Source of the DNA: Rhodoferax sp.
GTDB lineage: Bacteria > Pseudomonadota > Gammaproteobacteria > Burkholderiales > Burkholderiaceae_C
Length of the DNA stretch: 11,981 nt
Assembly: GCA_020048795.1 (NCBI GenBank)
Contig: JAIFMA010000226.1
Coordinates: forward strand, 1-11,981
Direction of reading: 5' to 3'
Positions 1 through 5,013 of the stretch are shown piece after piece. Every line of letters starts with the position of its first letter. The stretch's first letter is position 1. The notes under the pieces were generated by a model. The model worked only from the letters and a program-made list of their open reading frames with translations, was not told where the DNA came from and did no database searches. The translations under genes were made by a program, and so were the position numbers.

Positions 1-506
1 AGGTGCGCGCCCTGATTGCCGCGCTGCTGCCGGTGGCCAGCATGGACGAGGTGTTTGTCTGCGGCCCCGAGGCCATGATCGAAGCCACTGAGAAAGCCTT
101 GCTCGACGCTGGTGTGCCAGCCAAACAGGTGCATACCGAGCGCTTTACCTCGCCCACCCTGGAAACGTTGACACCCGAGGCGCGCCAGGCCGCTGTGGCC
201 AACAGCATGAAGCTGCCCGCCGCTGGCCAAGTGGCGCTGACCGTGGTGCTGGATGGCAAATCACACGCGCTGCACATGAGCCCGGATCAGCATGTGCTGG
301 ACGTGGCCATGGCCGCCGGCCTGGATCTGCCTTTTTCCTGCAAGGGGGGTGTCTGCGCCACCTGCCGCTGCAAGGTGATGAGCGGTAGCGTCACGATGGA
401 CAGGAACTTTGGCCTGGAAGCCTGGGAAACCGACAAGGGTTTTGTGCTGAGCTGCCAGTCGCGCCCAATCAGTGAGGCTGTGACCGTGAGTTTTGATGAG
501 CGCTGA
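1..506 (+). CDS. paaE: Phenylacetyl-CoA 1,2-epoxidase reductase subunit PaaE, 3' part
   Basis: This is the C-terminal half (about 168 residues) of an oxidoreductase whose 5' part lies left of the window; the family is usually about 360 residues. The visible part starts inside the NAD-binding domain, with the nucleotide-contact motif VFVCGPEAMIEA near residues 18-29. It then has a plant-type [2Fe-2S] ferredoxin domain with the cluster cysteines in CKGGVCATC and a fourth in LSCQS. This reductase-then-ferredoxin order is typical of PaaE. PaaE passes electrons from NAD(P)H through FAD and the iron-sulfur cluster to the PaaABC epoxidase, which opens aerobic phenylacetate breakdown in the cytoplasm. 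It would normally be the last gene of paaABCDE, but the rest of the operon is not visible. Other class I oxygenase reductases share the layout, so the exact subunit name is likely rather than certain. No clear terminator follows. Confidence 0.85.
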   Translation, partial: VRALIAALLPVASMDEVFVCGPEAMIEATEKALLDAGVPAKQVHTERFTSPTLETLTPEARQAAVANSMKLPAAGQVALTVVLDGKSHALHMSPDQHVLDVAMAAGLDLPFSCKGGVCATCRCKVMSGSVTMDRNFGLEAWETDKGFVLSCQSRPISEAVTVSFDER

Positions 507-682
507 GGCCGATATCTGGCAGCACAACCGACACCGGGCCTTGATCTTGACCAGAGCGTCGTCAATTGGTGACCGTTAAACGGCGCTTGAGCTGCGCTGC
601 GCGGTAGCCTGCCCTCGTCATCTGTCAGCACGCCGGTTTGCTTGAATGAAAAAACTCATTCGCGTGAATTCGTATTAACAAT
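507..682. other. Intergenic region between paaE and brnT
   Basis: No convincing gene or rho-independent terminator is visible. A short inverted repeat, GAATGA/TCATTC (644-649 and 656-661), lies upstream of the brnT promoter but has no T tract. Base composition becomes more AT-rich from about 640 towards brnT. Confidence 0.5.
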
Positions 683-714
683 TTGATTGACTTGGGAGAA
701 TCCGTCAATACAAT
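683..714 (+). promoter_or_regulatory. brnTA promoter with inverted-repeat operator
   Basis: A sigma70-type promoter is visible: -35 TTGACT at 687-692, a 16-bp spacer, and -10 TACAAT at 709-714. An inverted repeat, TTGATTGAC (683-691) against GTCAAT-A-CAA (704-713, one bulged base), overlaps both promoter boxes. That is where an autorepressing antitoxin would bind. BrnA proteins are known to repress their own operon, so assigning this as the BrnA operator is a reasonable inference. The predicted transcription start falls at about 720-721, on the brnT ATG itself. Confidence 0.65.
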
Positions 715-720
715 TTTCCA

Positions 721-993
721 ATGGTCACTTACGACGAAACGAAGCGCCAAGCCAACATGCGCAAGCATGACAACATTGATCTGGCACTGTGCGAACGCAT
801 CTTTGATTCGCCCATGTTGACCCAAGAGGATTCCCGCGATGCCTATGGTGAACAGCGGTTGAAAAGTCTGGGTTGGCTAAATGGCCCTGTGGTGGTTTTG
901 GTGTGGACGGATCGCGAACCCGGACCACATCTTATTTCTTGCCGTTATGGTGACAAACATGAAACAAAATATTTCTTCAAAGCCTTTGTTTAG
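721..993 (+). CDS. brnT: BrnT family ribonuclease toxin
   Basis: This 90-residue protein matches the BrnT (DUF497) family in length and layout. It has an N-terminal YDETKRQANMRKHDN segment (family pattern: W/Y-D-E-x-K-x-x-x-N-x-x-K-H), a central EQRLKSLGWL strand, the core strand VVVLVWTDRE, and a C-terminal ISCRYGDKHETKYF helix corresponding to the family's ISAR-x-A-x-x-x-E region. BrnT toxins are RelE-fold ribonucleases that inhibit translation and are neutralised by BrnA. The ATG at 721 is the only sensible start. It has no Shine-Dalgarno sequence and sits 6 bp after the -10 box, which suggests a leaderless transcript. The antitoxin gene overlaps its 3' end by 35 bp, the usual toxin-first arrangement. 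The reading frame is intact. Activity cannot be judged from sequence alone. Confidence 0.87.
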   Translation: MVTYDETKRQANMRKHDNIDLALCERIFDSPMLTQEDSRDAYGEQRLKSLGWLNGPVVVLVWTDREPGPHLISCRYGDKHETKYFFKAFV

Positions 994-1306
994 CGCGCAA
1001 CAGATCAGCGCAGCCGTGGCCGCTGCCCCAGAAGCCCACTCCACTCATCAGGAGTCCTGGGCGCAAGCGGTTGTGACGCAAGGCGGTGGAGTCGATGCAA
1101 CGCTGGCCCAATTGCGCCGCGCTCGTGGGCCACAAAAGACAGCGCTGAAAGTGCCAACGACCATCCGGTTTGACGCCGACGTGCTTGCTGCGCTGAAGGC
1201 ATCAGGCAAGGGCTGGCAGACAAGGGTGAATGATGCCATGAGAGACTGGCTGAAGCACGCACCTGGCACAACTCCTGGTGATGTATTTGGCAAGCAGGGC
1301 GGCTAA
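959..1306 (+). CDS. brnA: BrnA family antitoxin
   Basis: This 115-residue protein ends with the BrnA (PF14384/COG3514) ribbon-helix-helix DNA-binding module: the strand VPTTIRFDADVLAALKASG followed by KGWQTRVNDAMRDWL, at about residues 62-98. The N-terminal part is the toxin-binding arm. BrnA binds and inhibits BrnT and represses the operon. I chose the ATG at 959; the in-frame ATG at 947 would add only four residues. Either start overlaps brnT, consistent with translational coupling. The last 12 codons (from 1267) are part of a 110-bp sequence repeated at 3437-3546, so the gene's 3' end coincides with the edge of a rearranged segment. Confidence 0.85.
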   Translation: MKQNISSKPLFSAQQISAAVAAAPEAHSTHQESWAQAVVTQGGGVDATLAQLRRARGPQKTALKVPTTIRFDADVLAALKASGKGWQTRVNDAMRDWLKHAPGTTPGDVFGKQGG

Positions 1307-1376
1307 TTGATGGTTGCACGCCGATTGAGGGCGCTTCCAGGGTGTGATATTTGGCCTCACGCGGTTGAATCTCCTA
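1267..1376. repeat. Direct repeat, copy 1 (brnA 3' end plus downstream DNA)
   Basis: This segment matches 3437-3546 at a constant offset of 2170 bases. I count five mismatches by eye (at 1316, 1329, 1345, 1350 and 1371), about 95% identity. It covers the last 12 codons and stop of brnA plus about 70 bp downstream. Similarity ends abruptly on both sides, into different sequence in the two copies. Confidence 0.92.
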
Positions 1377-1383
1377 AAGACGT

Positions 1384-1635
1384 TTGAAACCGAAGCTGTT
1401 TACATTGATCAGCAGGGTGAAGTCGTCCGAAATGGCGAATGTTGTTCTTTGGATAGGCGACGAGATCGTGGATGAGGCCCACTGGGAGACTGTATATGTC
1501 GGTGCGACGCGTGCAAAGTCACTGCTTGCAGTCGTTGGTTCTCACAAAGCCCTAAATTCAGACATCCTGATCCGGTCGGAAAACCGGTTGGCACCAAACT
1601 TTCTGTTAATGCCCACTTTTTTTAGTTTTCCCTAG
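1384..1635 (+). pseudogene. UvrD-like (superfamily 1) helicase C-terminal fragment
   Basis: An 83-codon open frame contains VYVGATRAKSLLAVVGS, which matches motif VI of superfamily 1 DNA helicases (pattern: hydrophobic-YVAxTRA, then a hydrophobic strand ending near VG). It is preceded by ANVVLWIGDEI, which resembles the strand of the helicase core that often precedes this motif. Nothing upstream could supply motifs I-V, and the only start is a TTG at 1384 just past the repeat boundary. This is therefore a tail fragment rather than a functional gene. The final 25 residues are not family-like and probably run past the original end. The family is supported only by this one motif. Confidence 0.5.
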
Positions 1636-1829
1636 GAAGGTCAAAATTTGAGAACATTTTTAGTGCCAGTACCTTCCGGAAAAGCTCGGACCTCGCCCCA
1701 GTGCGGATCAGGAAATTTGAAATTGCCTCAGAACTTCAGACATCTTGACCTGAACCGCGTTACGAGCCTGCACCAGCGCGCACTCAAACGCGAACGCTGG
1801 TACAAAGAACGCTACCGTACCTGGAGTCC
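1636..1829. other. Short unassigned stretch before the UPF0175 gene
   Basis: A frame from 1648 reads through here but is not recognisable as a protein. A 7-bp inverted repeat, GGAAGGT (1635-1641) and ACCTTCC (1671-1677), is visible with no T tract. The missing N-terminal codons of the UPF0175 gene would belong at the right end. The frame of that gene is open from 1749 but has no ATG before 1830. Confidence 0.4.
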
Positions 1830-2018
1830 ATGGCTGCTGGGGCCAAATTCATGTTGGCGTGCAAATGGTTTGAAGTGGGTCGCTTGAGCTCCGCTAAAGC
1901 AGGCCAAGTCTGTGGCATGGGCCGCGTTGAATTTCTGCTGGTGGCAAGCCGTGCTGGTGTGCCCGTGGTGGCGATGGACAACATGGAACTCAACGTAGAA
2001 TTTTCGCCCAATGATTAA
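1830..2018 (+). CDS. UPF0175 family antitoxin-like protein, probably 5'-truncated
   Basis: The 62-residue product carries the UPF0175 (PF03683) core: LACKWFEVGRLSSAKAGQ, then GMGRVEFLLVASRAGVPVV. The family pattern is A-x-K-h-a-E-h-GRLS-x-x-K-A-x-x-h-x-GM-x-R-x-x-F-h-x-x-h-x-x-x-GVPV. These are small helical DNA-binding proteins usually encoded just before a DUF3368 PIN-like toxin, as here. Intact members have roughly 10-25 further N-terminal residues. The frame upstream of 1830 is open to 1749 but lacks an ATG, and a GGAG lies only 3 bp from the chosen start. The N-terminus is therefore either truncated or starts at a non-ATG codon. The DNA-binding core looks complete, but expression is uncertain. 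Confidence 0.6.
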   Translation: MAAGAKFMLACKWFEVGRLSSAKAGQVCGMGRVEFLLVASRAGVPVVAMDNMELNVEFSPND

Positions 2019-2216
2019 GCGTCCTGTGATCAACGCCGTGGCTTGATTTCTGCGGTTGGTTCCCGCTTGCCGACACTGCGTAACGCCGGCTACTTCATTG
2101 CCGACAGAGTGATAGCCGCAGCTTGTCTGGCGGCAGGGGTGATTGAACTGACACTACCGGGCTCGCCAAAGACGGTGTCACCACGGTTACAGCATACCTT
2201 ATTCGATATAATTTGA
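2019..2216 (+). pseudogene. DUF3368 PIN-like toxin remnant fused to a winged-helix tail
   Basis: Directly after the UPF0175 stop codon, and in the same phase, the sequence reads RRGLISAVGSRLPTLRNAG and then YFIADRVIAAACLAAG. This is the C-terminus of DUF3368 (family pattern: AKRxGLIPAVxPLLxxLRxAGFxISDxLhxxAL-LAG). About two thirds of the toxin, including its start and acidic active-site residues, is missing, so an internal deletion joined the antitoxin end to the toxin tail. The frame then continues into GVIELTLPGSPK, which matches the GLIEQTLPDSPN segment at 3292-3327 instead. At DNA level 2127-2167 and 3280-3320 share 33 of 41 bases by eye. A second recombination joint is therefore likely near 2127. 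No start codon or ribosome binding site serves this frame. Confidence 0.6.
2207..2212 (+). promoter_or_regulatory. -10 box upstream of the HigB-like toxin
   Basis: A perfect TATAAT lies 7 bp before the toxin ATG at 2220. No good -35 match is visible; GGTTAC at 2185-2190 with a 16-bp spacer is the nearest candidate. A start site 6-8 bp downstream would fall at the ATG, predicting a leaderless message as for brnT. Confidence 0.5.
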
Positions 2217-2219
2217 ATC

Positions 2220-2587
2220 ATGCGATCGATACCGACTGAAAAGCCTCTGCACTGGGTTGGATCGTCCAAAAAAGACTTGGTTGGACTGCCTGCTGAGGTT
2301 GTTGATGACTTTGGTTACGCCTTGGGTGCTGTGCAAGTCGGTGCAGCCCTGCACAAGCAAAACCCTGGAAAGGCGAGGGTACAGGCGTTTTTGAGCTGGT
2401 AGAAAACCACCTTGGTGACACTTTTAGAGCGGTTTACACCGTGCGATTTGCCAAGGCTGTGTACGTGCTGCACTGTTTTCAAAAGAAGTCGCCCAGCGGT
2501 GTCCGTACCTCGAAAAGTGACATCAATTTGATTCATGATCGCCTCAAGTTGGCCCAGCAGCATTCCAAGGAACACTATGAAAAATAG
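2220..2587 (+). pseudogene. HigB/phage Gp49-like RelE-family toxin, frameshifted
   Basis: Read in two frames this is a near full-length (about 122 residues) Gp49-like HigB toxin of the DUF891/RelE superfamily. Frame one from 2220 gives KPLHWVGSSKKDLVGLPAEV and DFGYALGAVQVG, then stops at 2401. Frame two gives KGEGTGVFELVENHLGDTFR, then AVYTVRFAKAVYVLHCFQKK and SDINLIHDRLKLAQQHSKEHYEK, stopping at 2587. These toxins cleave mRNA at the ribosome and form a toxin-first operon with an XRE antitoxin. Restoring one A in the AAAA run at about 2357-2360 rejoins the frames as HKQKPWKGEG, which fits the family, so a single-base deletion is the simplest explanation. A sequencing error or ribosomal slippage would give the same picture. 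The true 3' end overlaps the antitoxin by 11 bp. Confidence 0.78.
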
Positions 2588-2939
2588 AGCAATCCCGGCA
2601 TCCGCCGAAACCATTGAATTGGGTTCAGGTAACGTGTTTGCAGATTTGGGTTTACCCGACCCGCAAGAGCGGCAACTGCGGGTGCAATTGGCGGTGCGCC
2701 TGAATGAACTGTTGAAAGCTGGCGGCTTGACGCAAGCGGTAGCTGCGAAACAACTTGGCTTGGCCCAGTCGCATTTGTCAGAATTGAAAAATTACAAGCT
2801 GACCCGATTCTCAAGCGAACGTTTGTTGCACCTGATCACACAACTGGACCGGGATGTCGAAATTTTCATCCGTCCGCGCACCAGCACCAACATGGCGCGA
2901 CCCAATTCGGGTTCAGTGATGGTCTGGGCTGCGGCTTGA
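2577..2939 (+). CDS. XRE-family antitoxin (HigA-like)
   Basis: This 120-residue protein is an antitoxin of the kind paired with Gp49-like HigB toxins. It has an N-terminal GSGNVFADLGLPDPQERQLR segment, typical of this group, then an XRE helix-turn-helix at about residues 43-80 (LNELLKAGGLTQAVAAKQLG, LAQSHLSELKNYKL). A C-terminal extension carries LITQLDRDVEIFIRPR, the usual ending, plus about 20 further residues. It should bind the toxin and repress the shared promoter. The ATG at 2577 overlaps the end of the toxin frame by 11 bp, which supports this start over the upstream in-frame ATG at 2535. The gene is intact although its toxin is broken, the order of loss expected if the antitoxin alone is tolerated. 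Confidence 0.82.
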   Translation: MKNRAIPASAETIELGSGNVFADLGLPDPQERQLRVQLAVRLNELLKAGGLTQAVAAKQLGLAQSHLSELKNYKLTRFSSERLLHLITQLDRDVEIFIRPRTSTNMARPNSGSVMVWAAA

Positions 2940-3216
2940 CGTGATTACAGCCAATGGCAGCCATTCACTCAAGGCTGAAATTGAGCCCAGGAAACAAGCC
3001 AACTGGAGATGGATACCCAGATTCATCACGTCATGGTGCCACAGGGTGTCAGACGTGGTCAATATGAAGGTGCGCACGTTCGCTTTTCGACGCGCTGGTG
3101 CTCATGCTCAGCCGCATTGGCAAGCCAGTGTGTTTTCAGGATTTTTAAATTTGATAGCAGCTTGCGCATTACCCATAAGCACTAGATGCCCATTTGCCTA
3201 ATAAATCTAAAAGGTG
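2940..3216. other. Unassigned degenerate stretch after the XRE antitoxin
   Basis: No recognisable protein is present. A frame from 2941 to 3201 is open but not protein-like. One other frame reads LFDALVLMLSRIGKPVCFQDF before a stop near 3149 and may be the tail of a lost gene, but a stop codon precedes it within about 30 codons. The right part contains an interspersed-repeat-like sequence, listed separately. Confidence 0.4.
3143..3207. repeat. Interspersed intergenic repeat of Comamonadaceae type
   Basis: The sequence around TTGATAGCAGCTTGCGCATT (3151-3170) and its continuation through CATAAGC, CTAGATGCCCATTTG and an AT-rich end resembles a short intergenic repeat. I recall copies with the pattern AT-rich, GATAGCTGCTTGCGC, CATAAGCGCTAGAGGC from Rhodoferax, Polaromonas and Acidovorax chromosomes. 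This is from memory of the pattern, not from a search. The element has a weak GCTT/AAGC hairpin. A possible diverged relative lies at 3892-3946. Confidence 0.4.
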
Positions 3217-3389
3217 ATGATGGCTGTAGCGAGATTGAAGGATCGGGGCGATTTTTCTGAGAATTTCCTTCAATCGCCGCTGGCCGTAGGACTGATTGAG
3301 CAGACACTACCGGATTCGCCCAATAGCCCGACCGAAAATATCAACTGACGGCCAAAGGGCAACAGGTCGCAACATTATGGGAAACTTGA
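3217..3389 (+). pseudogene. Winged-helix C-terminus of an AlbA_2/RecG-like or Fic protein, frameshifted
   Basis: Frame one reads VARLKDRGDFSENFLQSPLA, then VGLIEQTLPDSPNSPT, and stops at 3346-3348. A second frame resumes from about 3336 as KYQLTAKGQQVATLWET and stops at 3387-3389. Joined, this is the C-terminal winged helix seen in Schlafen AlbA_2/HATPase_c_4 ATP-binding regulators and in some Fic proteins (pattern: DRxxFRxxYLxPLLxAGLIExTIPDKPxSRLQKYRLTxKG). One extra base near 3331-3335 explains the frame change. The large N-terminal catalytic part is absent, so this is a dead fragment. Just after it, an ATG at 3392 opens a short frame (MSNATLPLTTNHSPEH), apparently the start of a further gene, cut off where the direct repeat begins at 3437. 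Confidence 0.65.
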
Positions 3390-3436
3390 ATATGAGCAAC
3401 GCGACACTTCCACTCACCACAAATCATTCTCCTGAA

Positions 3437-3546
3437 CACAACTCCTGGTGATGTATTTGGCAAGCAGGGCGGCTAATTGATGGTTTCACGCCGATTGATG
3501 GCGCTTCCAGGGTGCGATACTTGGCCTCACGCGGTTGAATGTCCTA
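3437..3546. repeat. Direct repeat, copy 2
   Basis: This copy of 1267-1376 includes the last 12 codons and stop of brnA without the rest of that gene. The truncated gene starting at 3392 runs into its left edge and the phaM fragment into its right edge. Both neighbours are therefore interrupted at the repeat boundaries. Confidence 0.92.
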
Positions 3547-3702
3547 TCCGTTTTCCAGCTCTTCAACGCTCATGGTGTGCGCAATCCAGTTGGACATATT
3601 GGGCAGTTGCGGCACGGTTTGCGAGGCGCTCTTGGCCAGGTTTTGCAAAAATTCAAAACCTGGCACAAATTTACCGAAACCGCCGTTTGGTGAATCGCTC
3701 AT
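3544..3702 (-). pseudogene. phaM: PhaM-like polyhydroxyalkanoate granule protein, 5' fragment
   Basis: On the minus strand the ATG at 3702-3700 opens MSDSPNGGFGKFVPGFEFLQ, then NLAKSASQTVPQLPNMSNWI, then AHTMSVEELE. This closely follows the N-terminus of PhaM (pattern: FGKFVPGFDFLQNLAKGASQ, PQMPNLANWVAPTLNVEELEKR). PhaM links the PHB synthase PhaC to granules and DNA and activates the synthase. A GGAGA ribosome binding site lies on the minus strand at 3708-3712. Only 52 codons remain. Two codons after EELE the frame hits a stop at 3544-3546, inside the direct repeat, whereas intact PhaM proteins are several times longer. The fragment cannot be functional; a complete copy may exist elsewhere. 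Confidence 0.75.
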
Positions 3703-3744
3703 GGAGTTCTCCAGTGTGGTTGTCAAAGCTATCAAGCCTTCCGC

Positions 3745-4083
3745 TTACCCCAACGCCGCCACCTGAGCGACCACCCCGCCGGCCTGGCTCACCGTGCTGA
3801 TGCCCGCTTGTCGGTGCTGCAGCTGTCAGCAATGGGTGTACAGAGGGCCGCAGGGCTCACGCTATAGCCAGCCACCGGGCCACCCATTGCCACAAAATAT
3901 ATAGCTAACCTTCCAATCGATATAAGGGATGCAAGCACTTTTTCTCAAGACTCACCGGTAACCCAGCCCGCGCAGCGCGAGCCAGTTGGCAACGCGCTTG
4001 GCCGCCCGGCAAAGCGAAAAGCTGGAAAAGTGATGTGTAACAATACCCGAACAAATTTTCGAAACCGATGCATGGACGAATGT
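3745..4083. other. Degenerate intergenic stretch upstream of the solute-binding protein gene
   Basis: No complete gene is visible. Two short minus-strand tails with high third-position GC suggest lost genes: GISTVSQAGGVVAQVAALG ending at the stop 3747-3745, and RAAKRVANWLALRGLGYR ending at the stop 3954-3952. Neither family was recognised. The AT-rich block at 3892-3946 (with ATATATAGCTAACCTTCC) resembles a Burkholderiales intergenic repeat, though weakly. No clear promoter for the downstream gene could be assigned. Confidence 0.4.
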
Positions 4084-4977
4084 ATGAAGATGCTCAAAAA
4101 GTCTTGTTTATTGTTGGCCTCAATGGCGCTGACGCTGGTGGTTACGGTGGCCCATGCCGCCGATCTGAAAGAAATTCAGGCACGCGGCGAGTTACGCCAC
4201 CTGGGCATCAAATATGCCAATTTTGTGACCGGTGCCGGCGACGGTTTTGATGTCGAGTTGACGCAGGGCTTTGCCAAACATATCGGCGTGAAATACACGC
4301 TGGTCTATTCGGATTTTTACAACGTCATCCGCGATGTACTGGGCAAAGACGTGGTGCGCAAGGGGTCCGAGGTGACGCTGACCGGCGACTTTCCGGTCAA
4401 GGGCGACATGATCGCCACCGGCTTCACCATGCTGCCTTGGCGCGAAGCGGTGCTGCTGTATTCCAGGCCCACTTTCCCGTCGCAGGTGCTGCTGGTGGCG
4501 CGCGCTGAATCGAGCTTCACGCCGATCAAGGGCAGCAAGGACTTGCCCAAAGACATCCAGGAAACCAAGGCGTTGATTGGCAAGAACAGCTTGCTGGTGA
4601 TGGAGCGCACCTGCCTCGACCCGTCCAACTACGCGCTCAAAGGCGTTGGTATCGACCTCAAAGCCTACACAAAAAACACCAACCTCAATGAAATGGTGCC
4701 AGCCCTGCTCAACAAAGAGGCCGAGCTGACCTTGCTCGACGTGCCTGACGCGATTCTTGACTTGAAAAAGTGGGCCGGAAAAATCAAGGTCATCGGCCCG
4801 ATTTCAGAGCATCAGGAACTGGCCGCAGCCTTCCCCAAAGACGCGCCCGAATTGCGCAAGGCCTTTGATGAATACCTGCAGAAAGCGCGCTCCGATGGCA
4901 GCTACGACAAGCTGGTGGACAAATACTACCCCGGCATCCGCCGTTATTTCCCCGAGTTTTTTGCCAGAAAAAACTAG
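4084..4977 (+). CDS. Family 3 periplasmic solute-binding protein
   Basis: The 297-residue product has a Sec signal peptide (KMLKKSCLLLASMALTLVV, cleavage likely after AHA at about residue 25). A bacterial family 3 solute-binding fold (SBP_bac_3) follows: the opening strand LKEIQARGELRHLGIKY, GDGFDVELTQGFAKHIGVKY, then FTMLPWREAVLLYSRPTF, which corresponds to the conserved motif on treatment of ligand-like substrates, and the terminal helix YLQKARSDGSYDKLVDKYYP. Such proteins bind amino acids or small organic acids in the periplasm. I took the ATG at 4084 because it directly precedes the signal peptide. The frame is open from 4030, and ATGs at 4033, 4072 and 4090 are alternatives; ribosome binding sites are weak for all. 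No permease or ATPase gene is adjacent, and a hybrid kinase follows after 36 bp. A ligand-receptor role for that kinase is therefore more likely than transport, as an inference. Confidence 0.82.
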   Translation: MKMLKKSCLLLASMALTLVVTVAHAADLKEIQARGELRHLGIKYANFVTGAGDGFDVELTQGFAKHIGVKYTLVYSDFYNVIRDVLGKDVVRKGSEVTLTGDFPVKGDMIATGFTMLPWREAVLLYSRPTFPSQVLLVARAESSFTPIKGSKDLPKDIQETKALIGKNSLLVMERTCLDPSNYALKGVGIDLKAYTKNTNLNEMVPALLNKEAELTLLDVPDAILDLKKWAGKIKVIGPISEHQELAAAFPKDAPELRKAFDEYLQKARSDGSYDKLVDKYYPGIRRYFPEFFARKN

Positions 4978-5013
4978 TGCCCACAGGCAGCGCAGCGGGC
5001 TGATTTGAGGCAC

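Noticed and set aside
1301..1376. Integron attC site in the direct repeat (GTTGAAT at 1364-1370 fits GTTRRRY)
   Set aside because: There is no matching RYYYAAC inverse core and no convincing long imperfect palindrome. The repeat extends into the brnA coding sequence and past the core, so a cassette array is not supported.
1635..1677. 7-bp inverted repeat GGAAGGT/ACCTTCC as a terminator or insertion-sequence end
   Set aside because: The spacing is 29 bp, there is no T tract, and no transposase or target duplication lies nearby.
2941..3201. Open frame of 86 codons on the plus strand
   Set aside because: The translation has no family resemblance, odd composition and no ribosome binding site, and its end runs into an intergenic repeat. 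It is treated as chance.
3477..3800. Plus-strand frame of 107 codons after the second direct repeat
   Set aside because: It lies opposite the recognisable phaM fragment and crosses the repeat boundary. No protein family resemblance was seen.
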